From NCBI RefSeq assembly GCF_001641265.1, contig NW_020167520.1, positions 1,302,001 to 1,366,000 on the forward strand: DNA of 64,000 nt, written 5' to 3'. Source of the DNA: Pseudogymnoascus destructans. Lineage: Eukaryota > Ascomycota > Leotiomycetes > Thelebolales > Thelebolaceae. A model generated the notes under the pieces. The model was not told the DNA's origin. It worked only from the letters and a program-made list of their open reading frames with translations, and made no database searches. Made by a program: the position numbers and the translations under genes. Below, piece by piece: positions 1 to 10,282 of this stretch. Numbering within the stretch: the first letter of the stretch is position 1; each line of letters begins with the position of its first letter.

Positions 1-775
1 TGGCTCGTTCATCTAGCGCTTCTATTCTGGATCTAAATCTAGCTGCCGTTATAAGACATATAGCTCATCCTTAGAATCAGACTCTGTCTTCTTAGAATTC
101 TCATCTTCTAATTCCTCATCTTCTAATTCCTCATCTTCTAATTCCTCATCTTCTAATTCCTCATCTTCTAATTCCTCATCTTCTAATTCCTCATCTTCTA
201 ATTCCTCATCTTAGATACTTTCCATAACCTTTGCTACTTAGATGTCTAATGCCTTGCCTAAATATTTATAATAACAGTCTTGCCATTATGCTTTTGCCCG
301 CCTTTTTCGCATGTCTTGAATGCTTTTTGGCTAGATAATATCAAATACATTAAAGTTATAATGTAGGTCGCATATTATAGCTATAGTTGAATGACTCCGC
401 TGTTGATTTGTTACAAGTGTATAATACTCATTAAGCTTTTTTAATGCTGGTAAACAAGCATCATATATTATGCTATTCTCTGTATATCTATCTTTAAAGA
501 CTTCAAGCTGTTGTGTCATTCTCATATACTATATAACAGCATAATTTAAAGTAGGATAAGAAGAGCCTTGTAGCTACTCTATTAGGCATATAAAGATATA
601 GAAAAAATCTAATAACGCCTTCATCGTTTGCTAATCTTTTGCTGTTAAAGCTATATCTTTCATACTTAAATCAAGCTGTTAAGATGCACAGAGAGCTGTT
701 ATTAGACCTTGTAATCTTAATGCTAAATGAAGCATATAATTTGTTGAGCTCCACCATACTGGCATATTGAGGCTA
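1..775 (-). pseudogene. hAT transposase remnant (hAT-1), runs off window edge
   Basis: Degenerate hAT-family transposase read on the minus strand. The best surviving block (331-525, starting MRMTQQLEVFKDRY) matches the better preserved hAT-2 copy at 43.5-43.9 kb almost residue for residue, and the match extends on both sides through stops. The DNA is AT-rich and most stops are TAG. Positions 1-70 match the hAT-2 sequence that resumes at 50442, so this copy shows the uninterrupted state of the site into which pogo-C inserted in hAT-2. No intact frame remains, so it is non-functional. The family assignment rests on hAT-2, where the RNase-H-fold region and the C-terminal dimerisation motif are visible. 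Confidence 0.75.
106..210. repeat. 15-bp tandem repeat, 7 perfect units
   Basis: Seven exact head-to-tail copies of TTCTAATTCCTCATC, preceded by one imperfect copy (92-105). On the minus strand each unit reads Asp-Glu-Glu-Leu-Glu, so it expands an acidic stretch of the hAT transposase. The related copy at about 43907 has one unit, so this is a copy-specific expansion. Confidence 0.95.
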
Positions 776-777
776 AG

Positions 778-1107
778 TGTAACACTGACTTCTAAACGAT
801 AGAAGACGCAGAGGTTTCTTGCATAAGGTTGACTTGACAGAGGAGGCAGGGGATTAAACACAAAGGCTTTCCAAGTAACACGCTACAGTATTGAAAAAAA
901 TACTATATTGAGTTGAGCATGAAGCTCCTATCTAAGGGAATACTATCTACTTGTATAGTGGTGTCATGCCTTATGGGTAATCCAGATAGTTGATGGATAG
1001 CTCAACTATCCAATATCCACTAGTTTCTGCAACTATCCACTAGCCTGGTCAGGCTGTAGCCTAGCCCCGCTAGCCCCGTGACTTCTTTGTTAGTCACACT
1101 ACCTTAC
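778..1107 (+). repeat. LTR-C: probable solo LTR
   Basis: The first about 195 bp (778-972) recur at 61068-61262. The block begins TGTAACACTGACTTC and ends near ...CTACCTTACC, close to the inverted TGTAA/TTACA termini of an LTR, with the last base apparently mutated. No clear target-site duplication is visible. The LTR interpretation is inference from termini and dispersal. Confidence 0.5.
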
Positions 1108-1778
1108 CGGGGTCCCAGCCAAATTTTTTTGAGTGGTGGCACCGTTCTGTGACTGTGAAATTGGGTAAACGGCGGCCTGAAAATAAAGGTTGAAGCACCG
1201 GTGGCACACGGCCACCCAAAGCTCATGGTTTGGAGTTCCAATTGTTTAGGAAGGTTGAACGGGTAGATTGAATAGATGGTAATAAGGCTTCATATCGTAG
1301 ATAAAATGAAGCTGTCGATGCAGTGATCCCTCGTAATTGGGTATGTTCAGTAAATGGTTAAGAAATAACGCAGAAGATAAGAAGAGAGGTAAACCTAAGG
1401 GACATTGAGAGTAGAGTCACTTACTGTATCCAAGCACCTACCTTTGTCATTCCTCTAAGCATATAAATCACTGAAAAAGGAAAAGAGAGAAGAAGGAAGA
1501 GGTTTCAATTCTAAATGCAAAGCTTCAACCTACTGTTGTGTATAGTCGCCCACAGATGGTCGCAACTAGGGACACCCAAAGTTCACAGAACATAAATACC
1601 AAAGGAAAAAGTCATAACTTACATGTGATGTGATACGTAGGTATGCGCCACCTATGACTATCACCTAAAAACAGCTCCATGGAGCTGGCATAGCAAAGGG
1701 CCAAAAACAGGGCCAAAATGGGGGTCGAGAAATGCTTTTGCCATTTTTTCAAAAATCCAAAGGGGGGGGGGGCCTGTG
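1108..1778. other. No gene seen
   Basis: Non-coding stretch with no convincing reading frame or RNA gene. It holds a run of G at about 1761-1772 immediately before LTR-S copy A. Confidence 0.6.
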
Positions 1779-2721
1779 TGTAATGGTGGGTGCACCAGAT
1801 GTGAGAATCTAGCCACCCAAGGAAGGGATGAATTTACTAAGACAACACACTGTCTTAGGAAACAGAGCCAAAGGGTCGTAGCTTAGACTATTTCACAACG
1901 CAGCAATCAGGTGTGTGATGTAGTGAAGTGGTTCAGACAAGTTGCAACAAATGTTGAGTCTGGGAACTCAGGGGTAAGTCAGAGGTTAACACCTCAACTG
2001 ACTTTTCAGAAACAAGGAGTAACAAGATGAATGCTTGGAAGCTTGGAAAAGACGTGGAAGTATGTGATAGTCAATTTACTGTATTGTCTGCTTGCCCTTT
2101 CTTAAGGAAAGGGCAATCCTATTTATGCCAAAGGAGTGTAGTTCTCTCATTTTCCAAGACTTTCCATGACTTACCAGGCTTGGTAACTGTAGTCGACGTA
2201 AGAGAATCCCATAGAACCATCTCTTAGGTTCGTAGCCTATAGGAAGTAAAAGGAGGTCCAAGGTCAGAGTACCCCTATAGACAAATTATGTCATAGACAA
2301 ATTATGTCATAGACAAATTATGTCATAGACAAATTATGTCATAACTTAACCAATCTTGTGGGTAACTAAAGAGCGATGACATGTAATGAATCATAGAGGT
2401 TCGTAGGAGCTTTTAGAGCTATCGTTCATGCTCCTAGGCCTCTAGTTGGCAGAGATATGTCATGTGGTAGTATGAGTGATGTCATGTAATGAATCATAGA
2501 GGGTTGTAGAGATATGCTATGTGGTAATATCGGCCCAGTAACTAAGGAGCGATGACGTGTAATGAATCATAGATGGTTGTAGCAATCGTTGAGTAGTATT
2601 GCTCTTGTTGTTGGTGTGATAAGCCAAAATATGTATAGTGACTTGTAGGTTTGAGGAGGAGATTTCCAAGTTTGCTCTTGAGTTTGATAGCAAACTGAGT
2701 GCAACAAATGTCAGTATGACA
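1779..2721 (+). mobile_element. LTR-S copy A, solo LTR (943 bp)
   Basis: First of five copies in the window of an LTR starting TGTAATGGTGGGTGCACC and ending CAGTATGACA. Flanks are CTGTG on the left and CTTTG on the right, a possible 5-bp target duplication with one mismatch. It carries four tandem copies of the 16-mer TAGACAAATTATGTCA (about 2277-2341) and the hairpin TGCCCTTTCTTAAGGAAAGG.... No internal retroelement sequence is attached. The two short open frames inside it are not credible genes. Confidence 0.8.
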
Positions 2722-2988
2722 CTTTGGGCGTCAGAAACCCCATACAAATTTTGAAATTGCGCAAATCTTGACATTCAGACCAGCAAGGTGCACAAGATGC
2801 TTCTTTTGAGGCATCCTGGGAGAGGCCGGGGAGAGTGGCAGCATAATCCAGGGTGTCCGGGGAGGCTCATAGTTGGTGTCCAAAGGCCACCAAGGGTGTG
2901 TGTCTTGAGTCTGTAGAATCAAGGAATTTTGGTGGGAAGACAGATGACTTACCTGAGGGAGGCAATGCCAGAGAGGACACGAGATATG

Positions 2989-3420
2989 CAGCTCGGCAAG
3001 CTTGCCGGTCGGGATGTTTGGTGATGCCGGCGATGGCCTGGAGACGTTTGGTGATGAGTAGCTTGGCGAGCTTGCCGGTCGGGATGTTTGGTGATGCCGG
3101 CGCTAGCCTTGAGATGTTTGGTGATGGGTAGCTCAGTGAGCTTGCTAGCTGGGAGGTTTTGGTGATGCTGGTGATGGCCTGGAGATGTTTGGTGATGGGT
3201 AGCTCAGCGAGCTTGCCAGACGGGAGGTTTTCATGATAGGTAGCTCGGCAAGCTTGCTGGACAGGGGAGGTTTTCGTGATAGGTAGCTCAGCGAGCTTGG
3301 CAGACAGGGGAGGTTTCTTTATGGCTGCCGATGGATTGGAGATATTGGTTGAGGGCCTGAGAAATTGGTTGAGGGCCTGAGATATTCATTGGGAGGCAGC
3401 TCGGCAAGCTTTCTAATTGG
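2989..3420. repeat. Degenerate minisatellite with palindromic core
   Basis: Units begin with TAGCTCGGCAAGCTTGCCGG-like sequence at about 2989, 3059, 3129, 3200, 3241, 3284 and 3397, giving spacings of 70, 70, 71, 41, 43 and 113 bp. The 70-bp units also share GGGATGTTTGGTGATG. The first unit contains the perfect 14-bp palindrome CGGCAAGCTTGCCG (2994-3007), and later units are decayed versions. No gene is supported here. Confidence 0.8.
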
Positions 3421-4066
3421 ATATATTTGCCTCTTGGGGGTATAATTGATGGATTTCAATCTGCACCAAGGTTAGCCAGCTGTTGGTTCTAGGAAAGGTG
3501 GAGAGATCATCCTGGGGTATGCTTTGGGCCAGGTTGATGCAAGCTTCAGAGATGCTCGGAAAAGGTCCAGAGATGTTCTAGGATGCTAGAAATGCATTGA
3601 TTTGATGGTTGGGTGAGGTCAAATGATGCTTTGACGAACTCGAAGAGCTCGGAATAAGGCTTGAGAGCAAGCATCCAACTGGCTTTTTCAAATCCAAACA
3701 TTTCGTTCAAGTGAAATTAACTTATCTGACCTTACTGAATCAATACCAACTCTGATGGTAGATCAAACCTTCAGCGAAGGTTGATTCGAAGACTGGCTGT
3801 GAGTTGGAGGTGAGGCAGCTCTTACTTTGAGTATTGGCGTGGGATCGCCAAACACGAAAGGCGGGGATGGGCAGTTTTGACATCACCATCCTCAGACCAT
3901 CAGGACAAGCATCATAGGTAGAAATAGGAATAGATAAGTATACGGGTAATTGGATACATTTATTAAAGCTACAGCTACAGCTACAGCTACAACCTCACCT
4001 CTGGTCTGTAAAAGCGCTCCTGTTCCTTCATATCCCTATGTCCCCTATATCCCCATGCCTACTCTC
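3421..4066. other. No gene seen; short AGCTAC microsatellite
   Basis: No supported coding sequence. (AGCTAC) repeated about four times lies at about 3968-3991, just beyond the 3' end of the transposon frame that follows on the minus strand. Confidence 0.5.
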
Positions 4067-7000
4067 TCACATCAGCCCTACATCCCACCAACAATGAATG
4101 AACTTTGCTGAATAACTTAAAGCAGCCGAAGATAACTGCTCAGCGTGGTATTCCGTAGTGTTCAATCTCAAGCCGCCCTTCCCAAATGGCGCCGGTTCAT
4201 TCCTTCTTGTGGGATCTGTGTCAACGATATAAACCGGCTTGGTGCCAATACCTGGGAGACCAACAATCATCTGTGTTGAGTTTTTGATTCTTACCAACGG
4301 CAACATGACCAGCTCATCCTCCTCTCCGCAATCTGCAAGCTCGGTGACAAGGACAAACAGCCGCTTCTCACCTAGTACCCACTCATGAACAAGGCCCATG
4401 TCAAAACGACACATGGTGCTACCACGAACAAAGAATGTGATCCTAGTCTCAAAAGTAATGCGGCGCTGGGAGATTCTGTTTGGCTTTTTATCAGCTACTA
4501 TCAAGTTAATAATATTAGGAAATGGAAAACTCACGGATCTGTAAATCCAAGCTGGGAGAACCATTCAATTGGTTGTGTTCCCAGATTTGTTATATGCGGC
4601 ATCTGATAGTCTTTTGTATATGCCTGCCGGAGCTGACGAATGAATGGATGCTGTGCTGGGATCCCCTTCATAGATAATGGGAGATCGAGGTCATTTTGTA
4701 TGTAGGCCTGTGAAGCACATCTCACTGCCCTTGGCCAGATATGTGCTGCATCTTCCAATATGCCTGGGGTTATCTCTTCGACATTATCAGGTTGCTCTGG
4801 AGATGGCATAATCTGGCCCATAAGACTTGGGTATTTCTCGTAGAGAGATTTCAACTGACTTGAAATCTCTGGCTCAGAATACTTGAATGCTCCTTGGAGC
4901 AGGAGCCGAATGGTCGTGTTGATTGACTCGCGCATCATCAAAAAACACTCAACTGAGCGTCCATTTAGTGCCTCCGCCCACTTCTTAAAATGCCTATCTC
5001 AATAATCAGAATAGAATCAAATAAATAAGGGGAGGACAACCTACTTATGCTTGTCCTCACAATGGAGAACATTGCAGTTGAAACTATGTCCATACCTCCC
5101 AATTGTATCGTTGATATGGGCTCCTTGGTGGACGTTCGGCCGGCTGCGCCATTTTATATAATCATTGAGGGATCCTGATGCTGTTTTTAAATCCATCATA
5201 CTGGTAACCAGTTCGAATTCTTGTTGCACCAACTGCTCGATTGAATCTATAACACTGCAGAAATCCTCGGTAGCTGTGTCAACACTTGGTGGACTAACTG
5301 ATGGCGTTAGAGATGCGTTCTCCTTTCCCTTTTCCCTTGCCTTGGTTCCGAACTTTCATCTGTGAAGCCAGAGATGCAGCATTGCAGAGCCCCCGATACA
5401 TGCTACGGCCCTCAAATATTGCCTTCTCGGCATCCTGGTGCTGTCCAGGCTTCATCCTCCATGCGCAAGTGGTTGCATTCGACTTGGCTATCGATGCAAA
5501 AGCAAGCACAACAAGCTGTTCTGGCGTCAGCTTTAATAGTCTCAGTTTCGTTCAGAATTCAGATTGCATGGCCTTTATAAAACCTCCACTCAATATCTTC
5601 CTTCTCGAGTGGCATGCATCGCAATATCAGGGGCATTTGCATCGAGGCCATCCCAGCCTCATGTAATGGTGGGTGCACCAGATGTGAGAATCTAGCCACC
5701 CAAGGAAGGGATGATTTTACTAAGACAACACACTGTCTTAGGAAACAGAGCCAAAGGGTTGTAGCTTAGACTATTCCACAACGCAGCAATCAGGTGTGTG
5801 ATGTAGTGAAGTGGTTCAGACAAGTTGCAACAAATGTTGAGTCTGGGAACTCAGGGGTAAGTCAGAGGTTAACACCTCACTGACTTTTCAGAAACAAGGA
5901 GTAACAAGATGAATGCTTGGAAGCTTGGAAAAGACGTGGAAGTATGTGATAGTCGATTTACTGTATTGTCTGCTTGCCCTTTCTTAAGGAAAGGGCAATC
6001 CTATTTATGCTAAAGGAGTGTAGTTCTCTCATTTTCCAAGACTTTCCATGACTTACCAGGCTTGGTAACTGTAGTCGACGTAAGAGAATCCCATAGAACC
6101 ATCTCTTAGGTTCGTAGCCTATAGGAAGTAAAAGGAGGTCCAAGGTCAGAGTACCCCTATAGACAAATTATGTCATAGACAAATTATGTCATAGACAAAT
6201 TATGTCATAACTTAAACCAATCTTGTGGGTAACTAAAGAGCGATGACATGTAATGAATCATAGAGGTTCGTAGGAGCTTTTAGAGCTATCGTTCATGCTC
6301 CTAGGCCTCTAGTTGGCAGAGATATGTCATGTGGTAGTATGAGTGATGTCATGTAATGAATCATAGAGGGTTGTAGAGATATGCTATGTGGTAATATCGG
6401 CCCAGTAACTAAGGAGCGATGACGTGTAATGAATCATAGATGGTTGTAGCAATCGTTGAGTAGTATTGCTCTTGTTGTTGGTGTGATAAGCCAAAATATG
6501 TATAGTGACTTGTAGGTTTGAGGAGGAGATTTCCAAGTTTGCTCTTGAGTTTGATAGCAAACTGAGTGCAACGAATGTCAGTATGACACCTCAGAGAGGC
6601 TCCAGGATTTAAGATGATAAAGGGGCGACTGTCGTCGTCCCCATCTTGCTGACGATGGGAACCTTGTGAACTCTCTAAAGTATTTTTGAAGTCCCGATTT
6701 TGACAGTATTGCCGTTGTGAGGAGAAGCTGGGATTGCTTCCCTTGCCTGCCATATTCTGAATGACACACATCCGGAGGCCGACTCAGCACAATATCAAGC
6801 GCTGGTGATATTTTGAACAACGCAGGCTCTGTTTCACGCATCCCCCATTACTGGTACCACGCCTTCTTTTTTGCAGGAGGAAGTGTGCTTCCATGCTCTC
6901 GGAGCTGGACTTGGTGATGGTGGTATTGGCCAAGCCTCATGTAGTCAAAGTGGATGTCTCCACACTCCTATTTCGAGGCCAAGCAGCTTCTGCAGCCCTT

Positions 7001-7555
7001 GGCTGCATTCTGGCGTAGTATCCCGGCATTATCGTGTTCTGCTGGGGCATGTCCCCAATATATCCTAGCGTAAAAGCCATAACCAGCTTTTCCTCGCCAT
7101 TGATATTAAGGGACATGCCCCTATCCAGCTTTGGGAGGTCCAAAATGGACAGCAGAACATCATCCAGGTTTGACCCATGCGGTCCAAGAGTGATCACAAA
7201 GACATTTGCACGATGCATCCGCGTCTTAAGGGGCTGGGCAGCAAGTGTAACATACACACCAGTTATTGATCAGTACATATTGCGATACAAACCAAAACCA
7301 TCAATGAACATGAGCCATGGGACTGAGATAAAGCCTTGTTTGAGGGCTTTAACTATCTATTCTCGCCCGTAGGCCTTCAGTTCAAGCTCCGCCACATGTG
7401 GGTGGGATTGTGCAGCCGGCCGTATCTCTTCGTGCATGGTGTTCAACACCCTTCTGATTTGTGACTGTGGTTTGAAGCCATGATTCTGTTGACCTAGAAT
7501 CCCGTTCCCAAACGTGTAGTCTACCGTTATATCAAGCTGCTGGACTAAATCTTGT
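4067..7555 (-). pseudogene. Fungal DNA-transposon-type ORF with DMPQQ motif, class uncertain
   Basis: A long minus-strand coding remnant that can be followed from about 7555 down to 4067. In order it shows: a block with QIRRVLNTMHEEIRPAAQ; PWLMFIDGFGLYRN-like residues broken by stops; LGPHGSNLDDVL...GYIGDMPQQ; a C/HSEY block and a QSPLYHLKSWSLSE block; after the inserted solo LTR B, EAGMASMQMPLILRCMP; a KGKGKGERISNAIS linker; LHCEDKHK; and a C-terminal part ending FIHCWWDVGLM. At least two probable introns (near 4475-4535 and 4945-5040) join open blocks. I recognise this block order from high-copy ORFs in ascomycete genomes, but I cannot place it in a named superfamily with confidence. Frameshifts and stops make it inactive. 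LTR-S B is flanked by CCTCA duplications, and removing it restores the reading frame across the insertion point. Confidence 0.6.
5662..6588 (+). mobile_element. LTR-S copy B, solo LTR (927 bp)
   Basis: Same family as copy A, with perfect 5-bp target duplications CCTCA at 5657-5661 and 6589-6593. It carries three copies of the 16-mer TAGACAAATTATGTCA against four in copy A, which accounts exactly for the 16-bp length difference. It interrupts the minus-strand transposon ORF. Confidence 0.92.
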
Positions 7556-9652
7556 GATAAATCCACCACAACAATAGAAATCAATTAAAACTACTCAGAG
7601 TCCTCTTCCTCAGACGTGTCTATTACAATCTGAAAGGTGCATGCATTATGCTTAGTCCCACCACACTTGCCACAGAGCCGCGCACACATTTCTTCCCTTG
7701 GCTTCCGACCACTACTCGCCCTTATTTCTTCTTCCACTTGCTGTACAACATCCCTCTCGTCCTGTAGCTCCTGTGCTACCTGTTGACTAAGTGATCCTCC
7801 TTGCTGTAATCGTGTTTTTTTAGCTCTCCGGCGCTTGCTTAGCACTTCATTTGCCTGTCACAGGTTTTGGTTCTCCGCCTTCAACAATGCTAATTGATGC
7901 ATTATTTGCGATGTACCCTTTGTAAACTGGTCAACAGCTGTATAGATTGAGGTTGGAGAGCTATTTTGATGATGCGCAATTCGGTTTTTAATGAAGGTAG
8001 ACTGTGATGAGGCTTCAATTGGGTTGTTTGGTGTTTGGGAAACCCAAGGTTGAGCAGTACCCGGGCGGGAGGTTGGAGGCGTTGGTGTCTTTAACTTAAG
8101 ATCAAGTGTAGAGATCACACTCTCAGGGTCGAATGGGAGAAGTCCAGCACCCCGGAACCTCCTTGAATGTTGCTTTCTGTCATTGCAATGTTAAATGCAG
8201 CATAGAAGGCAGGAAAGAAGTCATCCTTAGTAATATGAGAAATATGAGCCCGCATCATATCTTCAATTTGCCGACCATAAGCCCTTTTTAATGGGCTAAA
8301 ACAGCCAACATCAAGTGGCTGGAGTAGATGAGAGGAATGAGCGGGCATACAGAGAGTTATAATGTTGTGTTCTTTGCAGTACTCCTCAAACTTATCCGAG
8401 TGGTGGATCTCATGACCATCAAGGACTAATAAGTGATAACCACCAACACTCCGCAGCTTTGTGTGCTTCTCAAAATGCTGAATCCAATCCATGCCTCTCT
8501 CGTTTGTAGTCCAGCCATTTTCAGTAACAGCAATTACCCAATCGCTTGGAAATCCACTATTCTCATACCAAGATGCAAGGTGGTTTTTGCCTGCAACAAT
8601 GACGAATGGCGGCACTGCCCAACCCTGAGAACTAACGCCTTGGATTACTGTAACCCATTCCCGATTGCCAGGCTGTACCTTCTTTGCTTTTGCCCGCCCG
8701 TCTGAGCTTGTTACAACAGTAGCAGTTGAGATGACACCCATCATAAACCCAGTCTCATTAAAGTTGTAGATATCTGCTTTATGGATACCATATTTCGCAA
8801 TTGTGTTATGCACAAACTCAAACCAGCCACGTATAAGTTCTGGATCTTCACACTTAGCCCTCTGGTAGTCGTATTTGCGCTGGAAGCGTGTCCGGAGCTC
8901 TACATGCCGCTTAACAAAGTTTGAAGCCCAATGCGACCCAACGCGTGGTGCGTCACGTGTTTCAAGTAGTCGATTTGCCATATCTGCAACAATAGACAAC
9001 TGAGGAGGAAACCCTTTGGTAGCTAGGTCGAGTATATATTGAACAAGGACTGATTCCTCTAAGTTAGTTAATTTCCGTAAGTTGGCTTGAATATCGCATC
9101 GTGAAGGTATGCCTAATAAACGACGGCCTAGCTTGCGGTTGTCACGGGTAGGTTAAGAGGAGGTCAGTAGGAAGGGGGAGCTGGTTGCGGTCCCGCGTCG
9201 GAGACGTCCCGCTACGGTGCCTCTAGCGGCCTAAGGCTGCTAGGGGGGCCTTAGGGCCTTAGGCTGCTATTAGGCTGTTGTCGTGGCTCCGACTCGCAAC
9301 CGAGACGGCGGGGGCCCGACTCTGGGGGAGTAGATAAAGTAGCTGAGCCCCCTACTAGGAAGGGCTCAGAGATTAGTTTGTTGAATACGATACTGGCTAC
9401 TCGAACCTACGGTCTTAGCACGCTGTCTACCTAAACCCTTACAACGGTGGTCAACAGAATAGATCTTAGCAGCAACTCGAGGACGTAACTTTGGGTCGCT
9501 TTGTATAGCTTGGATAGCTAGCATCAACTGGCTTTCATCATTTTTCTGGGGCATGTTTTGTTGTTGAGTAATTTAGCATTCAGTGGGGGGGTATTGTGGT
9601 CGCGATATTTTGTCCTGTTCGCTTGTTTGGCCGGTTCGTTATACATGTACGT
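7556..9652 (-). pseudogene. pogo-A copy 1, inactivated pogo/Fot1-like transposon
   Basis: Minus-strand element. Its right-hand TIR at about 9580-9652 (outermost bases ACGTACATGTATAACG read inward) is flanked by TA. The left TIR is missing because the element is cut at about 7556. Coding blocks: N-terminal HTH (9366-9554), CENP-B-type DNA-binding region and DDE domain (8115-8999), and a C-terminal tail with a zinc knuckle (7591-7845). Catalytic positions read YNFNETGF (first Asp replaced by Asn; copy 2 keeps YNFDETGF), LLVLDGHEIHH and LQPLDVGCF. The knuckle ends CTF instead of CxxC...C. A solo LTR interrupts the N-terminal region, and frameshifts separate the tail. Confidence 0.85.
9140..9443. 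mobile_element. Solo LTR (304 bp) inside pogo-A copy 1
   Basis: Begins TGTCACGGGTAGG and ends ACCCTTACA. Flanks are GCGGT (9135-9139) and ACGGT (9444-9448), a 5-bp duplication with one later change. Removing it gives GACCACCGCAAGC on the minus strand, identical to the uninterrupted pogo-A copy 3 (about 36891), which confirms the boundaries. Confidence 0.88.
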
Positions 9653-9890
9653 TACCTTTGATATACTTCTTCTATAGCTTCTATAGCTTTATATTCATCT
9701 TGTTATGTATAATGTAGCTTACTTAGCCCTATTTTCTTTAAATGAGGGTCTATTAGTAAAGCTATAAATAAAGGTTTATAAGGTGTTGTTATTGTTGCTT
9801 TTGTTTTAATAAAAAAAGTTAGTTAAGAAGGGAGTTAAAGGCTCTATATATACCTAGATTGTAGATTCTAGAATATGCTAACATATTTTA

Positions 9891-10240
9891 CAAGCGAGTG
9901 GGCCACACAAGTGAGTGGGCCACCAAAACACCAAAATCTAACTATTACAACTACTACTACACCACCACCCTACATAATGACCCTTATTCAATTGTAATTG
10001 ATTCCTGGCAACTCTCGCACATACGGGCATTATGCCCTATAGTGCCACATACTCCACAGCGCTGCTGTTGGCCTGTAGAACCCACCTGCTGACTACTCTC
10101 ACTTGCCACCTCCGTACGGATTTGAACATTAACCTCAGCACTCTGAAGGATATCCTCTCCCTCTCGTATAGATAGACTACCCGCATTATATGCCTCTTGC
10201 GCTTCCTTTCCCTCCACTTTTTCTGTTCATATGAGCCTGG
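9891..10240 (-). pseudogene. pogo-F, 3' end of a second pogo/Fot-like transposon
   Basis: A TIR-like end follows a TA at 9889-9890 and contains two copies of AAGYGAGTGGGCCAC. The minus-strand frame 9984-10217 encodes a transposase C-terminus with an intact zinc knuckle (CGVCGTIGHNARMC). The rest of the gene is lost where Copia-1 sequence begins, about 10240-10283. Confidence 0.7.
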
Positions 10241-10282
10241 GTTCGCGCCTGGAGTACCCCTGATACTTGACACAGCAGTTGA

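Noticed and set aside
106..210. Short regular repeats as a CRISPR-like array
   Set aside because: Units are directly adjacent with no spacers and translate to an acidic repeat in a transposase frame; the genome is fungal.
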